A DNA stretch of 64,000 nucleotides. Origin: Stenotrophomonas lactitubi. Lineage in GTDB: Bacteria; Pseudomonadota; Gammaproteobacteria; Xanthomonadales; Xanthomonadaceae. The stretch is from assembly GCF_002803515.1 (NCBI RefSeq), contig NZ_PHQX01000001.1:1240001-1304000 (forward strand), given 5' to 3'. The position numbers and the translations under genes were made by a program. The notes below the pieces were generated by a model. That model was given only the letters and a program-made list of their open reading frames with translations. It ran no database searches and was not told the origin of the DNA. Below, one piece after another: positions 1 through 8,969 of the stretch. Every line of letters starts with the position of its first letter. Position 1 is the stretch's first letter.

Positions 1-1022
1 ACTTCGGCCTGTTCGGTCGTCAGCATGAACTGGTGGTCGGCGGCAGTGCGTCGCGCAAGCGCTGGACCAACACCGGTTATTCGCCGCAGCCCGGCTATCC
101 GACCGCCGTTGCCGACTACAACAGCTGGAAGGGTGATATCCCGGAACCGGAATGGCAGCGCGGTTACGGCAACAATGAAGTGACCCGCGAGAACGGCCTG
201 TACGTGGTCGGTCGCTTCGATGTGGCCGACCCGTTGAAGGTGATCGTCGGCAGCCGCCTGGCCAGCTACCGTTCGCCGCAGACGCGCGAGACCGGTGTGT
301 TCGTGCCGTATGCCGGCGTGGTCTACGACCTTGGCGAGCACTATTCGGTGTATGCCAGCTACAGCACCATCTTCAAGCCGCAGGGTGAGCGCGACGAACA
401 GGGCAAGGCACTGGATCCGCTGGAAGGCCGCAGCTATGAAATGGGTCTGAAGGCGGAGTTCTTCGACGGCCGCTTCAATGCCAGCGCGGCGCTGTTCCAG
501 CTTGACCAGGACAACTTCGCCCAGCCTACCGGTGGCAAGACGCCGACCGGCGATATCGCCTATCGCGGATTGATGGGGGTGCGCACCAAGGGCTACGAAC
601 TGGAGTTGTCCGGACAACTGGCCGAGGGCTGGCAGGTGCAGGGCGGCTTTGCGCACAAGATCGCCCGCCAGGCAGGGACCAAGGTGTCCACGCTGGAGCC
701 GGAAAACCAGTTCAGCCTGCACACCAGCTACCGCCTGCGCGGCGACTGGCAGGGGCTGACCGTCGGTGGCGGCGCGCGCTGGCAGGATTCCACGTTCGGC
801 ACCATCACCAACCCGGCCAATGGTGCGTCGGTGGTCCATCGCACCCAGCCGTACTGGCTGCTGGATGCCATGGCGCGCTACCAGTTCAACGATCGCCTGT
901 CGGCCACCGTCAACGTCAACAACCTGCTGGACAAGCGCTATTACACGATCTTCAGCTGGTACAGCACCTACACCTGGGGCGAGCCGCGCAACGTGCGGCT
1001 GGCGGTGACGTACAAGTTCTGA
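1..1022 (+). CDS. TonB-dependent siderophore receptor, C-terminal part (5' end outside window)
   Basis: The reading frame is open from the window edge (first full codon at base 3) to TGA at 1022, so only about the last 340 residues are present. They show alternating beta-strands of an outer-membrane barrel, with segments such as YSVYASYSTIFKPQGERD and a TonB-receptor C-terminus (NVNNLLDKRYY, then the terminal VTYKF ending in an aromatic residue). This resembles the FhuE/FpvA type of ferric-siderophore receptor. The plug domain and TonB box are not visible, so the ligand cannot be named. The next gene lies on the opposite strand 54 bp downstream; the gap holds a hairpin-forming GC-rich stretch that may terminate both genes. 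Confidence 0.9.
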   Translation, partial: FGLFGRQHELVVGGSASRKRWTNTGYSPQPGYPTAVADYNSWKGDIPEPEWQRGYGNNEVTRENGLYVVGRFDVADPLKVIVGSRLASYRSPQTRETGVFVPYAGVVYDLGEHYSVYASYSTIFKPQGERDEQGKALDPLEGRSYEMGLKAEFFDGRFNASAALFQLDQDNFAQPTGGKTPTGDIAYRGLMGVRTKGYELELSGQLAEGWQVQGGFAHKIARQAGTKVSTLEPENQFSLHTSYRLRGDWQGLTVGGGARWQDSTFGTITNPANGASVVHRTQPYWLLDAMARYQFNDRLSATVNVNNLLDKRYYTIFSWYSTYTWGEPRNVRLAVTYKF

Positions 1023-1076
1023 TCGCGTTGCCACATGACACGCCCGCGATGCCGGACGGCATCGCGGGCGTGTGGG

Positions 1077-1778
1077 TTACAGCGGCAGGTCGAACACCAG
1101 CACTTCGGCGTCGTTGCCGTTTTCCAGGGTCAGCTGTGCCTCGTCGCTGACCTGCAGCGCGTCACCCGCTTCCAGGGTGATGCCGTTGACCTGCAGCTGG
1201 CCCCGCGCCACCTGCACATACGCGCCGCGGCCGGCAGCCAGGGCGTGATGCAGCTTCTGCTCGCCATCGAGGATGGTGGCGAAGATGCGCGCATCCTGAT
1301 GGATGTGCAGCGAGCCATCGGCGCCATCTGGCGAGGCGATCAGGCGCAGCTGGCCGCGCTTGCTCTCCGGCGTGAAGTGGGTCTCCTCATACGACGGCGT
1401 GATGTTCTCGGTCTGCGGGAAGATCCAGATCTGCAGGAAATGCACCGGATCGGTGGCCGAATGGTTGAACTCGCTGTGGCTGACACCGCTGCCGGCGCTC
1501 ATGCGCTGCACGTCGCCGTAGCGCAGCACCGAACCGGTGCCCATCGAGTCCTTGTGCTCCAGTGCGCCACCCAGCACGTAGGAGACGATCTCCATGTTGC
1601 TGTGGCTGTGGGTGCCGAAACCCTGGCCGCCGGTCACCTTGTCTTCGTTGATGACCCGCAGCGGGCCGAAGCTCACATAGCGGGGGTCGTAGTAGCTGGC
1701 GAACGAGAAGGTATGGCGCGAGGACAGCCAGCCATGCTCGGCCAGGCCACGGGTAGCGCTCTTGCGGATCTGCAGCAT
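1077..1778 (-). CDS. Pirin family protein (bicupin, quercetinase-like)
   Basis: This 233-residue cupin protein has the pirin metal-site pattern: His57 and His59 (THSHSNME) and His101 and Glu103 (GVSHSEFN), matching the iron ligands of characterised pirins. Some family members act as quercetin 2,3-dioxygenases or redox-linked cofactors; the substrate here is unknown. The start is set at 1778 because AAGGAG lies 8 bases upstream; the reading frame continues upstream without a good ribosome site. It is divergent from a LysR-type regulator, a common arrangement for pirin genes, and the 140-bp intergenic region probably holds the regulator's operator. Family assignment is secure; the reaction is not. 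Confidence 0.93.
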   Translation of the reverse strand: MLQIRKSATRGLAEHGWLSSRHTFSFASYYDPRYVSFGPLRVINEDKVTGGQGFGTHSHSNMEIVSYVLGGALEHKDSMGTGSVLRYGDVQRMSAGSGVSHSEFNHSATDPVHFLQIWIFPQTENITPSYEETHFTPESKRGQLRLIASPDGADGSLHIHQDARIFATILDGEQKLHHALAAGRGAYVQVARGQLQVNGITLEAGDALQVSDEAQLTLENGNDAEVLVFDLPL

Positions 1779-1918
1779 GATGGAATCTCCTTGTTCGATG
1801 GTTTCGATGGGGCGGGATGGGCTGGCAGCCGCTGTGTTTTCCCGTTGAGGAGAAGTATCCGCTTGCACCTTGGGTTTGAAAAACGGATAGTTTTGACAGC
1901 CATCATCGAAAATTTCGA

Positions 1919-2839
1919 ATGCTCAAGCTCAGCCTCGATGCCCTGCAGATCCTGGACGCGATCGACCGCCGAGGCTCATTCGCCGGCGCCGGCAAGGCCC
2001 TGCACAAGGTGCCCTCGACCATTTCCTACACCGTGGCCAAGCTGGAAGAGGACCTTGGGGTGCAGCTGTTCGACCGGATCGGCCCGCGGGCGGAGCCGAC
2101 CGAGGCCGGGCGCGCGTTGCTGGAGGAGGGCAGGCACCTGCTGCGAGCGGCCCGGGAGCTGGAACTGCGGGTACGGCGCGTAGCCTCGGGTTGGGAGGCG
2201 GAATTGACCCTGGCGGTGGATTCGGTGTTCCCGACCTGGCTGTTGGGGCCGGATATTGCTGCATTCCGTGAGGTGGCGGCGCCGACCCGATTGCGCCTGT
2301 TCGGCGAGGCGTTGTCCGGCACCTGGGAAGCGCTGCTGGACCGGCGCGCCGACCTGCTGGTCGGTGCACCGGGCGAGGGTCCCAGTGGCGGGGGCTACGT
2401 GGTCGAGCCGCTGGGCAGCGTGGGTTTCGTGTTTGCGGTGGCGCCGGAGCATCCACTGGCGACCGTGCCGGGTGTGCTGGGCCGCGAGCAGTTGGCGCCG
2501 TATTGCGCGATCGCGGTATCCGACTCGGCACGGCGGCTGCTGCCACGAACGGTGGGCCTGTTGATGGGCCAGGAGACGTTGACCGTGCCGGACATGGCCA
2601 GCAAGTTGAAGCTGCAGTGCCAGGGGCTGGGATTCGGTTTCCTGCCCGAGCCCTGCGCGCGCGCGGCGGTGGCACGTGGCCAGCTGGTGATCCGTGAGGT
2701 CGAGGAGCACAAGCCGGAAGAGACCTTCTGGCTGGCGTGGCGCACCGGCGAAGATGGCGCGGCCCTGCGCTGGTGGCGCGAACGCCTGCGACGGCCGGAG
2801 CTGCTGGCGCAGTGGTGGCAGACGATGGCAGAGGGGTAG
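1919..2839 (+). CDS. LysR-type transcriptional regulator, divergent from pirin
   Basis: A 306-residue protein with an N-terminal winged helix-turn-helix (about residues 3-60, including AGKALHKVPSTISYTVAKLE and LGVQLFDRIG) and a periplasmic-binding-like effector domain (about 90-300). LysR regulators transcribed away from a single gene usually control it, so the pirin gene is the likely target. The stop codon TAG (2837-2839) is part of the GTAG end of a repeat element that begins at 2836. No effector can be inferred. Confidence 0.93.
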   Translation: MLKLSLDALQILDAIDRRGSFAGAGKALHKVPSTISYTVAKLEEDLGVQLFDRIGPRAEPTEAGRALLEEGRHLLRAARELELRVRRVASGWEAELTLAVDSVFPTWLLGPDIAAFREVAAPTRLRLFGEALSGTWEALLDRRADLLVGAPGEGPSGGGYVVEPLGSVGFVFAVAPEHPLATVPGVLGREQLAPYCAIAVSDSARRLLPRTVGLLMGQETLTVPDMASKLKLQCQGLGFGFLPEPCARAAVARGQLVIREVEEHKPEETFWLAWRTGEDGAALRWWRERLRRPELLAQWWQTMAEG

Positions 2840-2938
2840 GGTTCGGCAGGGCTGCGCCCTGCACCCGCCGAGGCAACAGCAACAGCAACAGCAACAGCAA
2901 CGGTAACAGCCAAAGCCAAAGCCAAAGCAACAGCGGGT
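2836..2938 (+). repeat. GTAG-type hairpin plus CAACAG microsatellite (composite module, copy 1)
   Basis: A GTAG-led element with the hairpin GCAGGGCTGCGCCCTGC is followed from about 2873 by a run of CAACAG-type hexamers that degenerates into CCAAAG repeats. The same hairpin-microsatellite order recurs near 3340-3396 (inverted), 46465-46515 and 51737-51803; near 5533-5603 a different GTAG hairpin occupies the first position. In each case the module leads into a long inverted repeat. Confidence 0.8.
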
Positions 2939-2950
2939 ATTCCGTGGGAT

Positions 2951-3052
2951 GGCGGGGTGGGTCCGGTTGCGGGGGACGCCGCAAGTACGTCCCTGTAGGC
3001 TTGGGCGCGCCATCCATGGCGCTTACACCCCCGCAACCGGACCCACCCCGCC
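2951..3052 (+). repeat. Long inverted repeat with three-way-junction potential, copy 1
   Basis: Arms 2951-2975 and 3028-3052 are perfect 25-base complements. The 52-base interior can form two small hairpins: GGGACG/CGTCCC (2973-2978 with 2988-2993, sharing three G with the basal stem) and GCGCCA-TCCA-TGGCGC (3007-3022). It is one of eight copies in the window. Confidence 0.88.
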
Positions 3053-3098
3053 TTCGACAGATTTCCGCAATCTGTCGGGATGGCGTTCTGTGCGGCTG

Positions 3099-3145
3099 GT
3101 AGGTGTCGACCTTGGTCGACACGTAGATCCACGCCATGCGTGGAT
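3099..3145 (+). repeat. Two adjacent SMAG/REP palindromes
   Basis: Two GTAG-led palindromes abut: 3099-3122 with stem GTGTCGACC/GGTCGACAC, and 3123-3145 with stem ATCCACGC/GCGTGGAT. They match the SMAG-type repeats of S. maltophilia, which begin with GTAG and fold into a hairpin. Confidence 0.85.
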
Positions 3146-3187
3146 GCTCTTCGTTCAATTGTCGAAGTATTCGAATTTGATGGAGTC

Positions 3188-3210
3188 ATCCACGCATGGC
3201 GTGGATCTAC
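3188..3210 (-). repeat. SMAG palindrome, inverted
   Basis: The reverse complement of the element at 3123-3145, ending in CTAC. With that copy it forms a head-to-head SMAG dimer separated by about 42 bases, the usual mobile form of REP-type sequences. Confidence 0.85.
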
Positions 3211-3234
3211 CAGACATCGGAAACTGTCAGAGGT

Positions 3235-3330
3235 GGGGCGGTGTCGGATTGCGGGGTGTCAGCCGCATGGATGCGGCTGCCAAGCCTACAGGGACGTACT
3301 TGCGGCGTCCCCGCAATCCGACACCGCCCC
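3235..3330 (-). repeat. Long inverted repeat with three-way-junction potential, copy 2 (inverted)
   Basis: Arms 3235-3256 and 3309-3330 are perfect 22-base complements. Read on the minus strand it has the same inner order as copy 1: GGGACG/CGTCCC hairpin (3291-3311), then AGCCGCAT/ATGCGGCT (3261-3278). The basal stem shares GGTGTCGGATTGCGGGG with copies 3 and 8. An inverted microsatellite and GCAGGGC hairpin (3380-3396) follow. Confidence 0.88.
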
Positions 3331-3401
3331 GCCACCCCACGGAATGCCAGCTTCTGCAGTTGCTGTTGCCTCTGCAGGTGCAGGGCGCAGCCCTGCCAAA
3401 A

Positions 3402-3437
3402 AACACAAAAAAAACAGCAGGCCGAGGCCTGCTGTTT
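3402..3437 (-). terminator. Rho-independent terminator of the tRNA-Arg cluster
   Basis: Read on the minus strand, an AAACAGCAGGCC/GGCCTGCTGTTT hairpin (3412-3437) with a 2-base loop is followed by a run of T. It lies 8 bases past the last tRNA. Confidence 0.85.
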
Positions 3438-3445
3438 CGGTGTAA

Positions 3446-3522
3446 TGGTGCGCCCGGAGAGATTCGAACTCCCGACCGCCTGGTTCGTAGCCAGGTACTC
3501 TATCCAACTGAGCTACGGGCGC
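3446..3522 (-). tRNA. tRNA-Arg(ACG), third of three
   Basis: A 77-base cloverleaf with encoded CCA. The acceptor stem is GCGCCCG/CGGGCGC and the anticodon loop CTACGAA gives anticodon ACG (read as ICG), serving CGU/CGC/CGA. It is identical to the two upstream copies. Confidence 0.97.
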
Positions 3523-3554
3523 CAATTACATAAACTCGTTGTGTTGATCGTGTG

Positions 3555-3631
3555 TGGTGCGCCCGGAGAGATTCGAACTCCCGACCGCCTGGTTCGTAGC
3601 CAGGTACTCTATCCAACTGAGCTACGGGCGC
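3555..3631 (-). tRNA. tRNA-Arg(ACG), second of three
   Basis: Same 77-base sequence with encoded CCA and ACG anticodon. It lies 32 bases upstream of the third copy, consistent with one precursor transcript. Confidence 0.97.
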
Positions 3632-3700
3632 GCGGTACACAATCAACTTACTTCTCTATTTTACTGCACTTCCAGCGGCGGATGCTGAAGGTCTGTCGAG

Positions 3701-3777
3701 TGGTGCGCCCGGAGAGATTCGAACTCCCGACCGCCTGGTTCGTAGCCAGGTACTCTATCCAACTGAGCTACGGGCGC
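3701..3777 (-). tRNA. tRNA-Arg(ACG), first of three
   Basis: Same 77-base sequence with encoded CCA. Its 5' end at 3777 lies inside the hydrolase reading frame: the TAG stop of that gene (3768-3770) is made by the GTAGCTC at positions 7-13 of the tRNA. Confidence 0.97.
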
Positions 3778-4690
3778 CCTGCGACAGGAGCGGAATTATG
3801 CGGATGTCGGCGCGAGTCGTCAACGCTTTTGTGAAAATTTTCACCCAACTGAATGAAAAACGCCTCTGCGACAGCCTCCGGGTGTTTCATCCACGCGAAG
3901 TGGTCAGCTCGCGTACCCAGGTCCTGCGCAGAAAGCACGCGCAGCTGTGAGGCGACATTCGGCAGTTTCGCCAGCAGCGCCTGCATCGATCCGATAGGCG
4001 CCAGCCAATCGTGTTCCATCAGCACCGCCTGCGCACTGCCATGCACACGCGCCATCTGCGCGTCCAGATCCTCGTCCATGCCGACGGCAGCGTAGTGATT
4101 GTTCAGCCCTACGCGCGCCCAGTCGGCGATCAATCCACGTGCTTCGGTGCCGCCGAAGCCCAGCCGGCGCCCGTGCAGCACGCCCTGGCGTCGCGCGATC
4201 CATGGCAGGAAGCGATAGATCAGGGGCAGCAACCAGCCACGCGGTGGCGGGAACGTGCGCCAGAAGGGTGTACCGCTGGCGGCCAGCCACAATCGATCGA
4301 ATGCCTGCGGCTGGCGCCCGGCGTGCACGCAGGCCAGTTGGCCGCCCAGGCTGTGACCACCGATGATCCATGGCAGCGCGTTCTGGCCAGCATCGGCATC
4401 GGCGAGCAGGGCCTGACTGGCCGGCAGGTCGCGGTCGAGAATCTGCCGGTAGCCCCAGTCCTCGGTGCGCGACGGGCGCAGCGAGCTGCTGCCATTGCCG
4501 CGCCATTCGTGCAGGTAGACCGCCACGCCCCTGGCGGCCAGTGCCTGCGCAAGGGGCAGGTAATGGCGTGCGGCCACGCCCAGCGCCGGCAGCCACAACA
4601 ACCGCGCCAGCGGCTGTGCAGGCACGCAGGCGATGACCTCGTAACGGTGGCCATCGCCGCTGTCCACGGCGAGTGCGCGTGGCGAATCGC

Positions 4691-4694
<4 letters not shown>
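3768..4694 (-). CDS. Alpha/beta-fold hydrolase whose 3' end overlaps tRNA-Arg
   Basis: A 308-residue serine hydrolase with nucleophile Ser115 in GGHSLGGQ, a HEWRGNGSS oxyanion region and a late His in TRADHFAW. The substrate is unknown. The start at 4694 overlaps the thiD stop by four bases (ATGA), implying translational coupling. The 3' end is odd: the last 20 or so codons coincide with the tRNA-Arg promoter, and the final GRP-stop is encoded by the tRNA acceptor stem and position 8 region. The C-terminal tail is therefore constrained by the tRNA gene and is probably not important for catalysis. Confidence 0.88.
3795..3823 (-). promoter_or_regulatory. Sigma-70 promoter of the tRNA-Arg cluster, inside the hydrolase gene
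   Basis: On the minus strand TTGACG (3823-3818) and CATAAT (3800-3795) are separated by exactly 17 bases. The predicted start is near 3788, about 10 bases before the tRNA. The boxes lie within the last codons of the upstream hydrolase gene. Confidence 0.8.
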
Positions 4695-5500
<806 letters not shown>

Positions 5501-5532
5501 GCAGTGATTGTGCCGTGCTGCCCAGTGTGGGG

Positions 5533-5603
5533 GTAGTGCCGGCCGGGTTGCACCCGGCACCCGCAGAAGCCGGGGCAACAGCAACAGCAACAGCAACAGC
5601 GGC
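5533..5603 (+). repeat. GTAG hairpin plus CAACAG microsatellite (composite module)
   Basis: A GTAG-led palindrome with stem GTGCCGG/CCGGCAC (5533-5560) is followed by four CAACAG repeats (5574-5603), then by inverted repeat copy 3. Confidence 0.75.
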
Positions 5604-5620
5604 TCTGGATTTCTGCGCGG

Positions 5621-5726
5621 GAGGCGGGGCGGTGTCGGATTGCGGGGACGCCGCAAGTACGTCCCTGTAGGCTTGGCCGCGCCATCCATGGCGCGGACAC
5701 CCCGCAATCCGACACCGCCCCGCCTC
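5621..5726 (+). repeat. Long inverted repeat with three-way-junction potential, copy 3
   Basis: Arms 5621-5647 and 5700-5726 are perfect 27-base complements. Inner hairpins are GGGACG/CGTCCC (5645-5665) and GCGCCA-TCCA-TGGCGC (5679-5694). It lies between the divergent-facing ends of thiD and the DUF1275 gene. Confidence 0.88.
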
Positions 5727-5741
5727 TGACGGCTTCCTGCA

Positions 5742-5813
5742 GTAGATCCACGCCATGCGTGGATATCGCGGAAATGATCGGAGGGACAACGTAGATCCAC
5801 GCCATGCGTGGAT
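5742..5813 (+). repeat. Two direct SMAG palindromes
   Basis: Two copies of the ATCCACGC/GCGTGGAT type element in the same orientation (5742-5764 and 5791-5813), 26 bases apart, just beyond the 3' end of the DUF1275 gene. Confidence 0.85.
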
Positions 5814-5823
5814 GACGCCATGC

Positions 5824-6492
5824 TCAGCGCCGCCAGCGTGCCCATTGCTGGTAGAACACATAGCCCAGACCGGTCAGTCCGGTCAGCAGGGCGGGGGCGA
5901 GCAGGGCGTCGTACTGCCAGCGCACGAACAGCCAGGCGCCGATGACGCCGCCTGCAAGGAAGCCGCTGATGATCAGGCCGCTCAGGGTCAGGCGTCGTAT
6001 CTGCAGCGGCAGTCCGCGCAGCAGGTGGCCGAGGCCGATGCCGAGGTCGGTGAACATGCCGCTGAGATGGGTGGTGCGTACGACGGCACCACTGAAGGTG
6101 GTGGCCATCGCATTCTGCAGTCCGCAGGCCATCGCGGCTGCCAGTGCGCCCCAGATCTGATGCTGCTTGAACAGCGGAATGGCCACCAGCAGCAACAGCG
6201 ATTCCAGCGCCAGTGCTACACCGTAGCGGCGGCCCAGCTGCAGTGCGCTGTCCTGGATCAGCAGCCCGCTGACCATCGCGCCCAGTGAGAACGCGATCAG
6301 CAGACCCCACAGGTGGCCGACCGCGCGCCAATCCCCCTGCGCCAGCGCCATGCCAAGCTGGCTGGTGCTGCCGGTCATGTGGCTGACCGCCTGGTGTTCA
6401 AAACCCAGGAAGCCGACCACATTGACCATGCCGGCCACGCACGACAGCGCGACCGCGCCGATCCAGACCCAGGTGGGCAGGCGGATTCCCAT
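5824..6492 (-). CDS. DUF1275 (YoaK) family membrane protein
   Basis: A 222-residue hydrophobic protein with about six transmembrane segments. It carries the family hallmarks VNVVGFL, MTGSTSQLG near the N-terminus and ATTFSGAVVRTTHLSGMFTD in the middle. The family's function is not established; a transporter role has been suggested from its fold. It is the last gene of a same-strand run phoH-lipoprotein-DUF1275 with a 9-base gap from the lipoprotein gene. Length agrees with the family. Confidence 0.9.
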   Translation of the reverse strand: MGIRLPTWVWIGAVALSCVAGMVNVVGFLGFEHQAVSHMTGSTSQLGMALAQGDWRAVGHLWGLLIAFSLGAMVSGLLIQDSALQLGRRYGVALALESLLLLVAIPLFKQHQIWGALAAAMACGLQNAMATTFSGAVVRTTHLSGMFTDLGIGLGHLLRGLPLQIRRLTLSGLIISGFLAGGVIGAWLFVRWQYDALLAPALLTGLTGLGYVFYQQWARWRR

Positions 6493-6501
6493 GGCAGGCC
6501 C

Positions 6502-7008
6502 TCAGGGCCCGCCGAAGCCGCCGTTGAACTGCAGCTCGTTGAAGGTGCCGCTGGCCGGATCGAAGACCGCGCCCCAGAACTGCGCGCCACCATCGCAGAC
6601 CCGCACCGCTTCGCGGGCGGGCCGCAGACTGTTGTCTTCAGGCAGGTGGAACGCGTTGATGTAGATCACCCGCTTTCCGTCCAGTTCGATGCCGACGTAC
6701 TGGCGATCGAAGTCCATGACATGCGGCACCTGCGTTTCCAGCGCTGACAGCTTCGCTTCCAGCTGGTCCACCTGCTGCCGGCTCGGTGCCCAGTAGCCGC
6801 TGACCCGCCCGGCCTCGCGGCCGGGGCTGGGGCGCGAGCAGGTGTCGAGCACCTGCGCGGCGATGATCGGGCGGGTGACCACCCAGGACTGGCCACTGCG
6901 TTCGGTGGTCGGCACGCTGGCCGGTCCCTGCGTGGTCGCGCAGGCACCGAGCAGCGTGGTGATGGCGACCGCCATCGATGGCAGCAGCAGACGGGTGCAA
7001 CGGTTCAC
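6502..7008 (-). CDS. Small predicted lipoprotein of unknown function, coupled to phoH
   Basis: A 168-residue protein with a signal peptide and lipobox (TTLLGACAT; Cys23), hence probably outer-membrane anchored. The mature part has two Cys (in LDTCSRPS and VRVCDGG) and a segment RVIYINAFHLP; I do not recognise a named domain. Its ATG overlaps the phoH stop by four bases, suggesting translation coupled to phoH. Function unknown. Confidence 0.8.
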   Translation of the reverse strand: MNRCTRLLLPSMAVAITTLLGACATTQGPASVPTTERSGQSWVVTRPIIAAQVLDTCSRPSPGREAGRVSGYWAPSRQQVDQLEAKLSALETQVPHVMDFDRQYVGIELDGKRVIYINAFHLPEDNSLRPAREAVRVCDGGAQFWGAVFDPASGTFNELQFNGGFGGP

Positions 7009-8405
7009 AACACCTCCGACGCGTAATCGGCCAGCCGCGAGCGTTCACCGCGACGCAGCGTGATGTGCGCGCTGTGTGGCCAGTTCTTGAAGCGGTCCAC
7101 GGCGTAGGTCAGGCCCGACGTGGTTTCGGTCAGGTAGGGGGTGTCGATCTGTTCGACGTTGCCCAGGCAGACGATCTTGGTGCCGGGGCCAGCACGGGTG
7201 ATCAACGTCTTCATCTGCTTGGGCGTCAGGTTCTGCGCCTCGTCCAGGATCAGGTAACGCGACAGGAACGTACGGCCGCGCATGAAGTTCATCGAGCGGA
7301 TCTTGATGCGGCTGGCGAGCAGGTCGTTGGTCGCCTGGCGGCCCCAGGTACCGCCTTCCTGGTTGTGCGTCAGCACTTCCAGGTTGTCGGTCAACGCGCC
7401 CATCCACGGCGTCATCTTCTCTTCCTCGGTACCAGGCAGGAAGCCGATGTCCTCGCCGACGCTGACCGTGGCGCGGGTCATGATGATCTCGCGGTAGCGC
7501 TGCTGGTCCATTGTCTGCGCCAGGCCGGCGGCCAGCGCCAGCAGGGTCTTGCCGGTGCCGGCGGTGCCGAGCAGGGTGACGAAGTCGATTTCCGGGTCCA
7601 TCAGTGCGTTGAGCGCGAAGTTCTGCTCGCGGTTGCGCGCGCTGATGCCCCACACGGCATGGCTGCCGTGGCGGAAGTCATCGACCAGGGACAACACCAC
7701 CTTGCCATCGCCGACGATCTTGCTGACACGCAGCTCGACTTCGTCTTCGCCCGGCAGGTAGACGTACTGGTTCGGGTACCACTCTTCGCCGTCCTGGGCG
7801 AGGACTTCGTAGTGGGTGCGGCCCTTGTCACTCCAGCTACGCAGATCGTCGCCGTGGCGCTTCCAGAAGTCTTCCGGCAGCTCGGTGGCGCCGGTGTAGA
7901 GCAGGCTGAAATCGTCCAGCGCACGGTCGTTCTCGTAGTCTTCCGAAACGATGCCGGCGATGGCCGCCTTGATCCGCAGGTTGATGTCCTTGGAGACGAA
8001 CACCACCGGGATTTCCGGCGTTTCTTCCTTCAGCGCCAGGATCGCGCCGAGGATGGCGTTGTCCGGGATGACCTTGCCAAAGCTCTTGCCCGCGTCGAAA
8101 TGGCTGGTCTGGAAGCGCAGCTTGCCCACGCTCTGTTTGCCGCGCAGCTGCAGGCCCTGCGGCCGCTGCAGCGGAATGCCCTCGGCCAGGTTGTCCAGGC
8201 CCGAAGCCTGCACCAGCTCGTTGAGGAAGCGGCTGACCTGGCGCGCATTGCGGCTCGCTTCGGTCGTGCCCTTCTTGCCGTTGTCCAGCTCCTCGATCAC
8301 CTGCATGGGCAGGTAGACATCGTGCTCCTCGAATTTGAACAGCGCGGTGGGATCGTGCATCAGCACGTTGGTATCCAGCACGTAGATGCGCTTGCCTCGG
8401 GTCAT
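7005..8405 (-). CDS. PhoH family protein with N-terminal PIN domain
   Basis: About 466 residues. The N-terminal PIN-like nuclease domain contains YVLDTNVLMHD, QVIEELDNGKKG and a later VSKDINLRIKA. The C-terminal PhoH ATPase has Walker A GTAGTGKT near residue 280 and Walker B LILDEAQN. This PIN-PhoH architecture is the PhoH2 (YlaK-like) type, reported to be RNA helicase/ribonuclease proteins. Two adjacent ATG codons (8408 and 8405) are possible; AGGA is 7 bases before the second, chosen here. The downstream lipoprotein overlaps by ATGA. Confidence 0.93.
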   Translation of the reverse strand: MTRGKRIYVLDTNVLMHDPTALFKFEEHDVYLPMQVIEELDNGKKGTTEASRNARQVSRFLNELVQASGLDNLAEGIPLQRPQGLQLRGKQSVGKLRFQTSHFDAGKSFGKVIPDNAILGAILALKEETPEIPVVFVSKDINLRIKAAIAGIVSEDYENDRALDDFSLLYTGATELPEDFWKRHGDDLRSWSDKGRTHYEVLAQDGEEWYPNQYVYLPGEDEVELRVSKIVGDGKVVLSLVDDFRHGSHAVWGISARNREQNFALNALMDPEIDFVTLLGTAGTGKTLLALAAGLAQTMDQQRYREIIMTRATVSVGEDIGFLPGTEEEKMTPWMGALTDNLEVLTHNQEGGTWGRQATNDLLASRIKIRSMNFMRGRTFLSRYLILDEAQNLTPKQMKTLITRAGPGTKIVCLGNVEQIDTPYLTETTSGLTYAVDRFKNWPHSAHITLRRGERSRLADYASEVL

Positions 8406-8489
8406 CATCGGTTCCTGGTTACGGACAGGGAAAAACCACCACGACCTGCTGCAGGGCAGGGTGGTGGCGGACAAAGTGGGCGATGGGAC

Positions 8490-8969
8490 TCACTTGGAGG
8501 GATGGGCCTTCAGTTCGGCAAGCACGGCGTCGGCATGGCCGGCGACCTTGACCTTGCGCCATGACTGCACGATGCGGCTGTCGGGGGAAATCAGGAAGGT
8601 GCTGCGCTCTATGCCACGTACCTGTTTGCCGTACATGTTCTTCATCTTGATGACGTCGAAGGCGGTGCACAGCGCTTCGTCGGCATCACTGACCAGCGGG
8701 AACGCGAAGCCCTGCTTGGCACAGAAGTTGTCGTGGGACTTCACCGAGTCGCGGGAGACGCCAAGCACGGCCGCGCCCGCCTTCCTGAAGTCGGGCAGCA
8801 GTGCGTTGAAGTCGATGCCCTCGGTGGTGCAGCCCGGGGTGCTGTCCTTGGGGTAGAAGTACAGCACCAGCCACTGGCCGGCGTAATCGCCGAGGGTGGC
8901 GTGGGCGCCGCCGGACAGGGCCAGCGGCAGGGAGAGGGTGGTGCTGTCCAGGGTATCGCCGTTGTTCAT
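8490..8969 (-). CDS. bcp: Thiol peroxidase of the PrxQ/Bcp family
   Basis: A 159-residue peroxiredoxin with peroxidatic Cys47 in DSTPGCTTEG. The second Cys of E. coli Bcp (five residues on) is absent; instead Cys83 (HDNFCAKQ) is present, the resolving position known for the Xylella fastidiosa PrxQ. It should reduce peroxides at the expense of thioredoxin. The start at 8969 is set by AAGGA four bases upstream. It lies downstream of gcvR, as in E. coli (dapA, gcvR, bcp order). Confidence 0.94.
   Translation of the reverse strand: MNNGDTLDSTTLSLPLALSGGAHATLGDYAGQWLVLYFYPKDSTPGCTTEGIDFNALLPDFRKAGAAVLGVSRDSVKSHDNFCAKQGFAFPLVSDADEALCTAFDVIKMKNMYGKQVRGIERSTFLISPDSRIVQSWRKVKVAGHADAVLAELKAHPSK

Noticed and set aside
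1929..3158. Protein-like frames across the repeats carrying peptides such as SLQGRTCGVP and MDAAAKPTGTYLRRP, also near 5620, 25860, 46550 and 51830
   Set aside because: These are translations of the long inverted repeats and SMAG elements. The same peptides recur in several frames and both strands because the DNA is palindromic, so they do not define a protein family.
3446..3777. tRNA cluster as an integrative-element attachment site
   Set aside because: No integrase gene, no partial tRNA duplicate beyond the three full copies, and neighbouring genes look native in composition.
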